NCBI GenBank assembly: GCA_030849065.1
Contig: JASAON010001379.1
Span: forward strand, 1-18,729
Origin: Jaenimonas drosophilae
Taxonomy: Eukaryota > Euglenozoa > Kinetoplastea > Trypanosomatida > Trypanosomatidae
Length of the DNA stretch: 18,729 nt
Reading direction: 5' to 3'
The notes beneath the pieces are model-generated. The model ran no database searches and was not told the DNA's origin. It worked only from the letters and a program-made list of their open reading frames with translations. Positions 1 through 7,814 of this stretch are shown in pieces (position 1 is the first letter of the stretch; each line of letters begins with the position of its first letter). The translations under genes were made by a program, and so were the position numbers.

Positions 1-1369
1 CAAGTCGCTGTGGCACATATAGACTGACTAGCTCCGTGTAGGGAGTCGTAACAGAAACAACATCCCCAGGAGGGATGATATTGGCACACTTTCCAAGTGC
101 GTATTGAAATAGCGCATTGGGCACCGTAGCCACATCGAAGGAGCTGCCAGTGGCCTGGGTGAATGTCACAAAGAAGACGTTGTTCCCGCCACTGTGGCAG
201 TTGCACACAGCACCTTGAGAAACGGCAACGTTGGCACATGACGAGCTGGGCCCATAGGAGCCAATGAAGAGGTCCACCACAAGGAAGCTGGCCTGTGCAT
301 TGAGAAGGTTGGCGTAGAAGTTGGCAGCGTAGGCGTTTCCAATGTTTGCTGACGTGTACATGGCGAGTGCATAGATGAGTGCCCACCCTGATGCCCATCC
401 AGCATACAGATAGAGGAGGAGAGAGTTGGTGTGACCGGAAGGGTAGGATGACGTCTCTTGCGCAACAAATGACTGCGTGGCTGTGTAGGTGTTGTCGTCC
501 ACTCCAGGTACTGGAGATGCCCCAATGAAGTTGCCAGGTGGGAGGCGGGTGGAGGTTGCGGCCACATAATCTGTCAGCACCAAATTGATCAACATGAAGG
601 GAAACACAATGGTGGTGTTGGCGGTACGAAGGGTTGGGTCTGATACCATGTTCTTGCACCACGTCGTCGTGTCGGAGTTGGCTGAGTTGTCTGCATTCTC
701 CCACTCACCGAGCATGTACAGCACACCAGGATTCTGGGAAACAGTGGAGGAGTAGGTGGATGACGAAGATGAAGTAACCACAGTGGAGCCGAACAGTGGT
801 AGCTGAAGCTTCAGAAGCAAGACTCCAGTGTTCCCGATACCCCAGTCTCCCGTAGCAAAGATGGCCTGCTTTACAGGAAAGTTTGGCTGCTGGGCAAGAA
901 AGTACATCAGTCCAATCGTCTGTGCACCGTCCAGTGGAACAGTCCAGTATACCGGTGCAAAGTAGCCGTTGAAGGTTGAGTAGTGCGCGCTGATGTCCAG
1001 TGTTTGGGCAAGTGGCCCAAAGGAAACTAGCCCAGTGGCTCCTTGGTACTTGTACATGTCGAACATCATGAAGGTGCTGGAGGGCCCGAAGAGTGCAAAC
1101 GCTGTCTGTTTTTGGGAAAAGATGGAGTAGATCAGATAGCCGTAGCTGATGGCGGTGGAGGTCCATGAAACTTCGAAGCTAAGGACGTTGGAGCTTCCTT
1201 CAGATGCTGGCGACTTCATACCCAGATTGTAGTAGCTCAGCACCGTGGATGAGCTCAGTTGGTCCTGAAACGCAGCGCCAACGGTGACGGAGGCGGCATC
1301 AGCGTGGACCAGGCACAACAGAAGTGCCCCAACCACCACCGTCCAAATCGTCATGCAACAGAGCCACAT
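1..1369 (-). CDS. Secreted or surface protein with signal peptide, C-terminus beyond left edge
   Basis: Reading the minus strand from the ATG at 1369 gives 456 codons with no stop up to the left edge, so the 3' end is missing. The N-terminus (MWLCCMTIWTVVVGALLLCL, then VHADAA) is a typical signal peptide with likely cleavage near residues 23-26. The remaining protein is an ectodomain rich in Ser, Thr, Tyr and aromatic residues. It has one clear N-glycosylation sequon (Asn251-Thr-Thr), Cys at 238, 378, 389, 391 and 428, and a hydrophobic stretch around 314-335. It has no homopolymer runs, unlike the genes to the right. The start is the first ATG after the predicted splice acceptor at 1512-1513; a second in-frame ATG at 1354 would remove five residues. 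I do not recognise the family. A lone PSGH at 310-313 resembles a PAP2 phosphatase motif, but its partner motifs are absent. A role at the cell surface or in the endolysosomal lumen is inferred from the signal peptide only. Confidence 0.8.
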   Translation of the reverse strand, partial: MWLCCMTIWTVVVGALLLCLVHADAASVTVGAAFQDQLSSSTVLSYYNLGMKSPASEGSSNVLSFEVSWTSTAISYGYLIYSIFSQKQTAFALFGPSSTFMMFDMYKYQGATGLVSFGPLAQTLDISAHYSTFNGYFAPVYWTVPLDGAQTIGLMYFLAQQPNFPVKQAIFATGDWGIGNTGVLLLKLQLPLFGSTVVTSSSSSTYSSTVSQNPGVLYMLGEWENADNSANSDTTTWCKNMVSDPTLRTANTTIVFPFMLINLVLTDYVAATSTRLPPGNFIGASPVPGVDDNTYTATQSFVAQETSSYPSGHTNSLLLYLYAGWASGWALIYALAMYTSANIGNAYAANFYANLLNAQASFLVVDLFIGSYGPSSSCANVAVSQGAVCNCHSGGNNVFFVTFTQATGSSFDVATVPNALFQYALGKCANIIPPGDVVSVTTPYTELVSLYVPQRL

Positions 1370-1511
1370 GATTGGTGGCCAAGCAGTGTAGTGTTGTGGA
1401 GACAAGCAGTGAACGTGGAGATGCTGGTGATATTAGCCGAGTGGTACCTTTGTCGTTGGAATATAGCTGTTCGGCTGAGCAGTAGAGATGTATTTGTTTG
1501 GATATATCCTC

Positions 1512-1550
1512 CTAACGAAACAAGAAGTGAAGAGAGATAGAGAGAGAGAG
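1512..1550 (-). promoter_or_regulatory. Predicted trans-splice acceptor for the secreted-protein gene
   Basis: On the minus strand the tract at 1550-1514 is almost all C and T (CT repeats, then CTTCACTTCTTG, then TTTCGTTAG). The first AG after it lies at 1512-1513, which would leave a 5'UTR of about 142 nt with no ATG before 1369. The tract is polymorphism-prone because it is largely a CT microsatellite. Confidence 0.6.
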
Positions 1551-1567
1551 TGTGTGCGTGTGTGTGT
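1539..1567. repeat. GA microsatellite joined to a TG microsatellite
   Basis: On the plus strand AG repeats at 1539-1550 run directly into TG repeats at 1551-1567, with one C interruption. The GA half doubles as the pyrimidine tract of the neighbouring splice acceptor on the minus strand. Confidence 0.85.
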
Positions 1568-1696
1568 TCTAATTGTGTACGAGAGAAATTCTCAATGGCT
1601 GCCGTGGTGCACGAGACAAAGACTTATTCATTGCCTGCTATGAGCAGACATCGTTGACGTCAGCCGTGTAGTAGGGCATGATGGATGGGTGCGGTG

Positions 1697-2404
1697 CTAC
1701 GATGTACTAGGCATCTGGAGATGCCTCATACTGTGACTGACATGATGTTGCCACGCCTGCCAACGAAGCTGGCACTGGCTGAATGCCGCATGAATTGTGG
1801 CCTGTGCGTTGTGCGACGATGGGCGGGGTAGCTGCGCAGAAAGTGGTATGGCGCCTGCCTCATGCACGGTGCAGTCTTCGTCTGCTTCCACGAAGAGGAA
1901 TGGGGGGCAGGGCTGTGAGTGTGCCTGCGCATCAGAGGAGGAGCTGGTGGCAGGTGATAGGGTGTGGCACCACACTTGCAAGGTAGCAAAGCGTTGACGG
2001 TAGCGCAGTGCTTCAAAGGCTTGCTGATCCACGTCCTTCACGGCACGTCGATGCAGCTCGCTTTGGTGCATGCAACCGTAGTTGGGCATGAAGAGCGCAG
2101 CAAAGAAGAAGATGGCGGCCACTCCGCTCCCCAGTGACGCATGACGCCATTGACGTACTCTCACCGGGTTACGGAGCCTCCACACACGGTACAAACGGGC
2201 ATGTTGGTAGTACAGTGAGGTGCCCAGCAAGCCGAGTGAGAGGAGCTCCAGGAAGGCCATACCCTGTGCCAGACGACGGTGAACGCTGGCAGAGGATAGC
2301 TGAGAGGCAGCGTGGCGGGCCAAACTGCGATGGATGAGCTCAGCATCTACGGCGAGAGCATCGCATTGTTGTGCAACTTCTGATAAGTAACTTGGCACCT
2401 CCAT
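1697..2404 (-). CDS. Small two-helix membrane protein, unknown function
   Basis: The call is a 235-residue protein starting at the ATG at 2404. A longer frame opens at an ATG at 2575 (57 more residues), but a good pyrimidine tract and AG at 2466-2467 puts 2404 as the first ATG in the mature mRNA, and the extra stretch looks like untranslated sequence. Two hydrophobic segments, about residues 49-66 and 89-109, flank a strongly basic loop with seven or more Arg between 70 and 87. By the positive-inside rule the loop would be cytosolic and both ends on the other side. The C-terminal 125 residues are hydrophilic, with Ser, His and Gln. I do not recognise the family. A helical hairpin of this type could sit in the ER, peroxisomal or mitochondrial membrane, and nothing here decides among them. 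Confidence 0.7.
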   Translation of the reverse strand: MEVPSYLSEVAQQCDALAVDAELIHRSLARHAASQLSSASVHRRLAQGMAFLELLSLGLLGTSLYYQHARLYRVWRLRNPVRVRQWRHASLGSGVAAIFFFAALFMPNYGCMHQSELHRRAVKDVDQQAFEALRYRQRFATLQVWCHTLSPATSSSSDAQAHSQPCPPFLFVEADEDCTVHEAGAIPLSAQLPRPSSHNAQATIHAAFSQCQLRWQAWQHHVSHSMRHLQMPSTS

Positions 2405-2465
2405 TTCCCCCTTTTTTGATATGCCTATGAAGTGAGCAACGCTTCTACTCCCCACTTTGAGGGGG

Positions 2466-2502
2466 CTAACCCCAATACAAGAATAAGAGATAGAAGAGTG
2501 CA
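2466..2502 (-). promoter_or_regulatory. Predicted trans-splice acceptor setting the start at 2404
   Basis: Minus-strand sequence shows a pyrimidine-rich stretch (CTCTTCTATCTCTTATTCTT) followed by GTATTGGGGTTAG, with AG at 2466-2467. It leaves a 5'UTR of about 61 nt lacking any ATG before 2404. A second tract (an eight-C run near 2717-2724, with AG at 2711-2712) is an alternative that would place upstream ATGs in the leader. Confidence 0.5.
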
Positions 2503-2994
2503 TGAGTGAAGGGGCCAACAGCTCACGGGGGAGTACTTGTCTGCCATCACACATCAACATCCCTCTGTGTATCACAAGACACTAGGGCTCTTGCTGCGCA
2601 TTTCTTGTTGTTTGCACGAAGTGTTGCTCCACCTAATCTGACCTGGATCATTGCCACCGGTGCCATCCATACAGCCCCACACCAACAACCCCAATCTGAG
2701 AGCACTCTCACTGAATAGGGGGGGGGAGTGAGGTAGTTGGCTATGTGTGGAGGCACGACAACTCAATGGATGCCCGAGATCCCGAGCGAGGTATGCACGT
2801 GGGTGCTCCTGGATGAAAATCTGCATCCCTGCACCACCAACTTCTGGTCGTAAAGATGCCCGCTATCCTGTTCCCACAATGCTCATACGGTGTGAGACAC
2901 GAAGCATCAGTAGAACAACCACAACACGCAACCATGAAAATAAGAACACAAAAAAAAGAGAAACACCAAACATTGGGTAGTTAGACATATATAT

Positions 2995-3012
2995 GTTGTT
3001 GTTGTTGTTGTT
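2995..3012. repeat. (GTT)6 microsatellite
   Basis: Six uninterrupted GTT copies on the plus strand (AAC on the coding strand) in the presumed 3'UTR of the NOT2 gene. This is one of two long GTT runs outside coding sequence. Confidence 0.95.
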
Positions 3013-3117
3013 AATGTGTGCTTTCTGAGCACAAACACACACGTACACGCCAGGTATCATTGCCACCACATCTCTTCTTGGTGAGAGAAGGAGAGGGGGT
3101 CACGGCATCAGGAAGAC

Positions 3118-4539
3118 TTACTCAGCAGGAGCATCTGCCTTTGCTTGAGTTGGTACGGACTCAGATGATGGGACGGCACCTTGTTGGCGTTGTTTCTGAT
3201 GCTTTTCCACCTTTTGGTGGTGGCGTTTGGCGGCCTCCTCCATGGCCTTCTGTAGTACACCAATATCCTCTACGTCTTCCTCATCACAGTTGCTGAAGAA
3301 GTTGGAATCGGTTCGCGACCTCCACAAGTCAGGATCGAAGCGCTCGAAGACCACCCCGCGGCTAGGCTCTGGCACAGCGCCCTTCTTCTTATCCTTGGAC
3401 TGAGGCTGCTGACGGAACCACACTTGGCGCTTCTTGTGGTAGCGCCAGCCACGGTCGTAGAGGGCGCGGGCGGCGGCGAGGTGCAGCACATCCCGCGGCA
3501 TGCTGTAGAAGATGTAGAAGAGTGTTTCCTCCTTGAAGTGCTGGAAGGAGGTCATGGTGAGTGTCTTTGGCTTGGGCTTCTTGTAGCAATCGGGGAGCTT
3601 AAACTCAGGCAAGACGTGGTAGGGCTGCATGTCGGAGCCAAGGGCAGAGAGTGTGGAGTACAGGTCGTCGTCAGCCTGATCCAGAACGAGGCCAAAAGTG
3701 CCAAAATCGAAGCCACGCAAACAGTGAAGAAAATTCACGGCATCGCTGGGCTTCTGGCTCGGTGCGCGGCCCGTGTTGGGGTCTATGCTCTCGTGTGTAC
3801 CGGGCATGACGGGGTTGGCCGCCATTGGACCCATGGGCGCGGTGAGCTTGAGCAGACCTTGCAGGCCGAACTCATCCGTGAGCTCCATCTTGCCACGTGG
3901 AGGGCTGTTGGCGTTGGCGTTTTCGGCGAAGGTGGAAGGTTGCGGACCACCAGGAACAAATGGCCGCATATCATCACCCAGGTGCATTTGGTCGTGCTCC
4001 TTCTTGCGCTGTTGGTAGAGGTGCTTCTGCAGAAACTCTTGTTGCTGCGGGTTCAGCGCAGCGAGCGAGACGCCGCCAGCAACCTGGGGTGCCGCGGGTG
4101 GAGTGCCACTGGCTGCCTGTTGTTGATGCATCTGCTGTTGGAGGGCTGCACTGTGAAACATGGCAAGCTGCTGCTGAGTCATGGCTACGGACTGCGGGTA
4201 TTGCTGAGCTTGTTGTTGTTGTTGTGCCTGTTGCTGCTGGGCCTGAACCTGCTGCTGTTGCTGTTGCTGCTGCTGAAGGAGCATTTGCTGCTGCTGCTGC
4301 TGCTGTTGCTGGGCGAGGAAGTGTTGATGCTGGTAAGCGAGCATTTGTGGTGCATAGTTGGCATATACTTGTGTGGCACCTGTGGGTGCGGCGTAGTAGA
4401 AGGCTGGGGCACCTCCCGCGGTAGCAACACCTGCGGGCTGGCCCGCTGCAATACGCTGCTGTTGCGCATGGGCCTGCTGCTGCTGCTGTTGTTGTTGTTG
4501 CTGCTGCTGCTGCTGCGAGGGCACAACGTTGAGGTACAT
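3118..4539 (-). CDS. NOT2: CCR4-NOT complex subunit NOT2
   Basis: A 473-residue protein. The C-terminal half fits the NOT2/NOT3/NOT5 domain and specifically NOT2: FGLQGLL at 224-230, FGTFGLVLD at 279-287, DLYSTLSALGSD at 292-303, ETLFYIFYSM at 338-347, DVLHLAAARALYDRGWRYHK at 350-369 and QVWF at 372-375. NOT2 pairs with NOT3/5 and docks on NOT1 in the CCR4-NOT deadenylase, the main cytoplasmic mRNA decay machine. The N-terminal 160 residues are mostly low complexity, with a 14-Gln run at 9-22 and further Gln blocks near 75-115. Relative to animal NOT2, about 35 extra residues (Pro, Met and Asn rich) separate the FGLQGLL and FGTFGLVLD blocks. The C-terminal tail is Lys/Gln rich. The N-terminal coiled coil of NOT3/5 is absent, which supports NOT2. 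The start at 4539 is the first ATG after the predicted acceptor. Confidence 0.92.
   Translation of the reverse strand: MYLNVVPSQQQQQQQQQQQQQQAHAQQQRIAAGQPAGVATAGGAPAFYYAAPTGATQVYANYAPQMLAYQHQHFLAQQQQQQQQQMLLQQQQQQQQQVQAQQQQAQQQQQAQQYPQSVAMTQQQLAMFHSAALQQQMHQQQAASGTPPAAPQVAGGVSLAALNPQQQEFLQKHLYQQRKKEHDQMHLGDDMRPFVPGGPQPSTFAENANANSPPRGKMELTDEFGLQGLLKLTAPMGPMAANPVMPGTHESIDPNTGRAPSQKPSDAVNFLHCLRGFDFGTFGLVLDQADDDLYSTLSALGSDMQPYHVLPEFKLPDCYKKPKPKTLTMTSFQHFKEETLFYIFYSMPRDVLHLAAARALYDRGWRYHKKRQVWFRQQPQSKDKKKGAVPEPSRGVVFERFDPDLWRSRTDSNFFSNCDEEDVEDIGVLQKAMEEAAKRHHQKVEKHQKQRQQGAVPSSESVPTQAKADAPAE
4200..4516 (-). repeat. CAG/CAA repeats encoding polyglutamine in NOT2
   Basis: Mixed CTG and TTG triplets on the plus strand at about 4200-4310 and 4471-4516 read as CAG/CAA on the coding strand and give several Gln blocks, the longest about 14. 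Codon mixing argues that the peptide is under some selection, as opposed to being only a fresh slippage product. Confidence 0.85.
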
Positions 4540-5120
4540 GGCTCACAGGATCTAGCCAACACACGTATCACGGGTATGTGTGTTTGTGTGCCTCAACCTG
4601 AGCAGAGGAAGAGGTGGCTATGAGTGAATACGTATATCAACACTAAATTCAGAAAAAAAAAGAAGAAGAAAGAAGTTGTGTTGTTGCTGGCTACACACGA
4701 ACAACACAACACGAAACAACAGTCGGCAATGGTGGAGGACCAGCCACTGACGTATCTAGAGCGTTGATGTGCTGTGTAGTGCGGTGGAGAAAAATAAAGG
4801 AAAGATATGATCCAGCGTGAGCTGAAAGTGAATCTGATATTGTGGTTTTGCAGCCGTGAAGTTAGAGCAACACGAGCTGGGGTACTCCACAAGAAAAAAA
4901 AAAAACTACATGCAGCCAACACAACAGAGAGAGGGAAGGACACGCGTGGAAGATACAGATACAAAGGATGATTTCAGTTGATGATTAGAGGGCAGGCTTC
5001 ATGTGTTGTGGATGAATGTTTCAGCTCACGATGCTTCACCACTACAATGAGGTGGCAGCATGAACGTCATGCGAGGATGGTGCATCATGAGATGCTTGGC
5101 CAAGAGATTGGCTCGGGTTA
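4540..5120. other. Intergenic region
   Basis: About 580 bases. It contains the NOT2 5'UTR and splice acceptor (4540-4675), a second A-rich plus-strand run at about 4890-4905 (a T tract on the coding strand), and a presumed 3'UTR up to the TAG at 5121. No credible gene is seen; a short minus-strand frame at 4593-4964 is T-tract-derived poly-Phe. Confidence 0.6.
4643..4675 (-). promoter_or_regulatory. Predicted trans-splice acceptor for NOT2
   Basis: The coding strand reads CTTCTTTCTTCTTC, then nine T, then CTGAATTTAG, with AG at 4643-4644. The 5'UTR would be about 103 nt with no ATG before 4539, consistent with the chosen start. Confidence 0.7.
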
Positions 5121-7190
5121 CTAGACCTGTGGTGTGGCATCAAGCGGCTCAAGCAACACGTTTTGCTGCCACGTACGCAGGGCGAAGAGAATGAGTTCTT
5201 CACCACCACCCATGTGGGGGCCCAGACGTTGAAGCGCAGTGCGCAGGTTGTTTCCCACGCGCTGAAGGTCATCACGACGTCCACGGTGGTATACCATGGC
5301 GATGGGAGAGAGATGCTCCGCCCTGAGCGTCAACGTGGGCTCGAGGGGGGCCACAGACTGTGGAGCAACTTGATCCTGATGATCATTATCATTCACGTGT
5401 AGCTTTGGTGCGTTGGTTGGCATCTCTTCTGACCACTCTCGTGTACGCAATGTCATGGCCGAGAGCACCTCCATCAGCTGTGCAATGCGAGCGGCATAGG
5501 TGGATGGGATCTCCCCGACAGGCATCTTCTCCGTGGATGATGCGTCCTTCAGGACGATCGGCTGGATCATTTCCTGTGGTGCCATTGGCAACAACCGCCG
5601 TGATGATGCTGATGATGATGGTAATGATGCACCACCGTAGCGTTGGCGTAGTCGGAGCAGTTGTGGTGATTGACGAAACGCTGTGGCGGAAAATTGAGTA
5701 GGTGGAGTGGAGCTCCTCGCCATCTTCATCACCTCGGCATCCACAAGAGATGTTCTGTGTTTCATCAAGCGCTTCTCCATCTCTGCAACACGCTGTTGCA
5801 CCACACTCAGACGCTCCATTGAGGCCTGCCGCCGCAACATGGCAAGATGCTGATGATGAGGTGTCGGTGAAGCACTCAGCATCGTCAGCACCACAAGTGC
5901 TTCGACCATGACGATGTAGGGAACCTCAGCCAGTGAGATGTTCTGCATAACAACACGCTCTGCAGGCACCCTTCCTTCATCATCATCATCATCGTGTAAA
6001 TGAAGACCGTAGATGGCCGTGAGAGCAACAGCCAGAGCATTCTCGGCCACTTCCCAATCACTCATGCGAAGTGCAAGACGCAGCACCTCAATGATGGTGC
6101 GCAACATACGATGGCGATGGAGGTTGGGGAGCTTCCACGATGGATGTGGTCGCTTGGTTGCTGCTGCATCAACACGCAAGGTGCGTAGAGTACATGATGA
6201 TGATGATGNTTCACGCCAGTTCCCAAAATCATGCTCCAGCGCTGCGGCGTAGTGTACCAGCCATCGCCATCGCAGCAACACGTGGTCAGCGTGTTGTTGA
6301 TGTAGCATGAGTGGAGATGGCAATGTGGTGGAGGCAGCACACATCTGCACACTTGCCACACTTCGGCAGGCACCAAGAAGCGCCACGTAAGCCCATTGAT
6401 GCAACACACGTACATCCGTCCCGGTGAGCTGGTGGAGCTCACGAGCGGCCCGCATCCACTGCAAAGCCGCCGCACGTCGATCGTGAGCGGCGGCGAGAAG
6501 ATGATGGCGGCGGCGTTGACGTGCCACCCCACGCCAATCACATGGGCTGTGCAACATGATGGTCTGCAGCGCATCAAGCATCTCTTGTGGCCGGTATCGC
6601 GCACCACCGGTATTGCAAGAGCCAGACCAACGTGCCGCACATGACACGAGAAGAGCATGGTAAGTTTGGCGTGATGATGACGTTGATGATGATGAGGTGG
6701 TGCGATGCTGACGTGAGGAGGCGGATGAAGTGAGTTTGCCACGATCTCCATGCTCATCCAAGGCTGGCATGTGTTGCTGAATCCAGGCAGCGGCATGCCG
6801 ATGCAAGCTCGCGCGCAACATGAGCGTTTCAGCCTCCACCAAATCTGCCGGCTTCCGCAGTTCCTCGTCATGCATGCCGCTGCTCCACCTTCGATGCACT
6901 CGCAGACGATGCAACAAGACGTTTACACGATCAAGGCCTTCGTAGAGTGGCAGAGATGGGCTCATGCTTGTGTTTCCTGCGTGTGTGGTGATGATGTTGC
7001 TTCCATCTGGCATCCACATGGACGGATAGCAGCTCAACATGCGAACCACCTCCGCAGAGAGATCGGAGGCAGATGAGATACCGCCCACATGTGCGTGCAA
7101 CGCACGCGCACGATGATGCTGCTCAAGTAGACGCCGAATGGTAGCACATTCGCCGTGCCAGTCTTCGTAGCTCAGACCAACATGGTGCAT
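5121..7190 (-). CDS. Alpha-helical protein of unknown function
   Basis: I call 689 residues starting at the ATG at 7190. The frame is open a little further up to a stop at 7326-7328, but that stretch has no in-frame ATG and is dominated by a GAT microsatellite that would read as eight His. The protein is Leu, Ala, Arg, His and Trp rich and predicted mainly helical, with segments such as DWEVAENALAVALTAIYGL that could be helical repeats. A heptad-like stretch (MERLSVVQQRVAEMEKRLMK) at about 455-475 suggests a coiled coil. Low-complexity Ser and Asp runs interrupt it, for example Asp5 near residue 400. There is no signal peptide or membrane span. One ambiguous base at 6209 leaves one residue undefined in a Ser run. 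I do not recognise the family. TPR- or PPR-like repeats are possible but not shown. Confidence 0.75.
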   Translation of the reverse strand: MHHVGLSYEDWHGECATIRRLLEQHHRARALHAHVGGISSASDLSAEVVRMLSCYPSMWMPDGSNIITTHAGNTSMSPSLPLYEGLDRVNVLLHRLRVHRRWSSGMHDEELRKPADLVEAETLMLRASLHRHAAAWIQQHMPALDEHGDRGKLTSSASSRQHRTTSSSSTSSSRQTYHALLVSCAARWSGSCNTGGARYRPQEMLDALQTIMLHSPCDWRGVARQRRRHHLLAAAHDRRAAALQWMRAARELHQLTGTDVRVLHQWAYVALLGACRSVASVQMCAASTTLPSPLMLHQQHADHVLLRWRWLVHYAAALEHDFGNWREXSSSSCTLRTLRVDAAATKRPHPSWKLPNLHRHRMLRTIIEVLRLALRMSDWEVAENALAVALTAIYGLHLHDDDDDEGRVPAERVVMQNISLAEVPYIVMVEALVVLTMLSASPTPHHQHLAMLRRQASMERLSVVQQRVAEMEKRLMKHRTSLVDAEVMKMARSSTPPTQFSATAFRQSPQLLRLRQRYGGASLPSSSASSRRLLPMAPQEMIQPIVLKDASSTEKMPVGEIPSTYAARIAQLMEVLSAMTLRTREWSEEMPTNAPKLHVNDNDHQDQVAPQSVAPLEPTLTLRAEHLSPIAMVYHRGRRDDLQRVGNNLRTALQRLGPHMGGGEELILFALRTWQQNVLLEPLDATPQV
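6209..6209. other. Ambiguous base (N) in a GAT repeat inside a gene
   Basis: A single n follows gatgatgatgatg at 6196-6208. The codon on the minus strand is NCA, so the residue is Ser, Pro, Thr or Ala. The frame is intact on both sides, so this is most likely assembly uncertainty in a microsatellite and not a real frameshift. Confidence 0.95.
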
Positions 7191-7216
7191 CCAGAACAAA
7201 CAACAACTGCGTGCGC

Positions 7217-7240
7217 GATGATGATGATGATGATGATGAT
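7217..7240. repeat. (GAT)8 microsatellite
   Basis: Eight GAT copies on the plus strand just upstream of the ATG at 7190, so probably in the 5'UTR of the 689-residue gene. It also lies inside a short upstream frame starting at an ATG at 7252. Confidence 0.95.
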
Positions 7241-7332
7241 GAGTGTGCGCATGCAGATGATGGGCCAAGACAACACAGGACGTGGAACTACGTTGCAAAT
7301 GATGTGCGTCTATATGAATCGCTTCCTACGCA

Positions 7333-7365
7333 CTGAGGAACAATGATAAACACACGAATGAGATA
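7333..7365 (-). promoter_or_regulatory. Candidate trans-splice acceptor for the 689-residue gene
   Basis: The coding strand reads TCTCATTCGTGTGTTTATC then ATTGTTCCTCAG, with AG at 7333-7334. The 5'UTR would be about 142 nt and would include an out-of-frame ATG at 7252 opening a 26-codon upstream frame that overlaps the main start. Other AGs at 7494-7495 and 7545-7546, each downstream of a purine-rich plus-strand run, are alternatives. Confidence 0.4.
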
Positions 7366-7770
7366 CAACTTCACAACAAGGATTGCTGATGATCACGATG
7401 GATTCTGTTTCTTGTCGCGTACGTATTGCGTGCATGTGGAGCTGCACGTTCATTTTTTGTTTGTTGCATTAGATGAATAAGTATAGTTGTTTCCTCACGT
7501 TGGGGGAAGAAGAAGAACAAACATAGCAACACACACGAATCTCCCTGAGTTATATATACGCGCACCGCCCATGCCACGTTAGGTGTGTTGTTGGATGAAG
7601 GTTAGTGAGAAAGCGATGATATATGAGCAACACACACCGTCCAGAAAAAAAAAGATGGCACTCAACAAAAATAAATCATTTTCTTTTCGAGAGACAACAT
7701 TAGTGTTGTGGTGAAGTTTCACCACGTACAAATCAGAAAAAAAAAGAAGATTATAATTCTTCTATCAACC

Positions 7771-7800
7771 ACACACAGACACACACACACACACACACAC
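7771..7800. repeat. (AC)n microsatellite
   Basis: About 15 AC dinucleotides on the plus strand with one G interruption, beginning 15 bases beyond the stop codon of the myotubularin gene, in its presumed 3'UTR (GT on the coding strand). Confidence 0.95.
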
Positions 7801-7814
7801 ATCTTCATGATGTC

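Larger units (their letters stand above)
1370..1696. other. Intergenic region between two minus-strand genes
   Basis: About 327 bases without a credible gene. It holds the presumed 5'UTR of the left gene, the splice acceptor and GA/TG repeats near 1512-1567, and a presumed 3'UTR of the right gene at about 1570-1696. A plus-strand open frame across 1259-1540 has no supporting features. Confidence 0.6.
2405..3117. other. Intergenic region with splice signals and repeats
   Basis: About 710 bases between the stop of the NOT2 gene and the start of the small membrane protein gene. It contains G-rich and A-rich plus-strand runs (2717-2724, 2951-2957), which are pyrimidine tracts on the coding strand, a GTT run at 2995-3012, and CA-rich sequence near 3030-3050. 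Open frames in both strands are short, overlap each other and show no protein-like features. Confidence 0.6.
7191..7814. other. Intergenic region with several pyrimidine tracts
   Basis: About 620 bases. It has A-rich plus-strand runs at about 7645-7655 and 7738-7747 and a GAA-rich run at 7505-7517, all of which are T/C tracts on the coding strand, plus a long AC repeat at 7771-7800 directly after the stop codon of the myotubularin gene. No credible gene. Confidence 0.6.

Noticed and set aside
428..445. PSGH motif suggesting a PAP2 or class A acid phosphatase in the left gene
   Set aside because: Neither the KXXXXXXRP block before it nor the SRXXXXXHXXXD block after it is present, so a single four-residue match is not enough.
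705..1166. Minus-strand open frame of 153 codons
   Set aside because: It overlaps the 456-codon signal-peptide frame on the same strand in a different phase and has no protein-like features of its own. The same applies to the frame at 166-567.
3424..4623. Plus-strand open frame of 399 codons with long Leu runs
   Set aside because: It lies antisense to the NOT2 gene. The Leu runs are just the reverse reading of CAG/CAA Gln codons, and NOT2 has clear domain support on the other strand.
6196..6215. Possible frameshift at the ambiguous base
   Set aside because: The protein reads sensibly in the same frame before and after 6209, so a single undefined base in a repeat is the simpler explanation.
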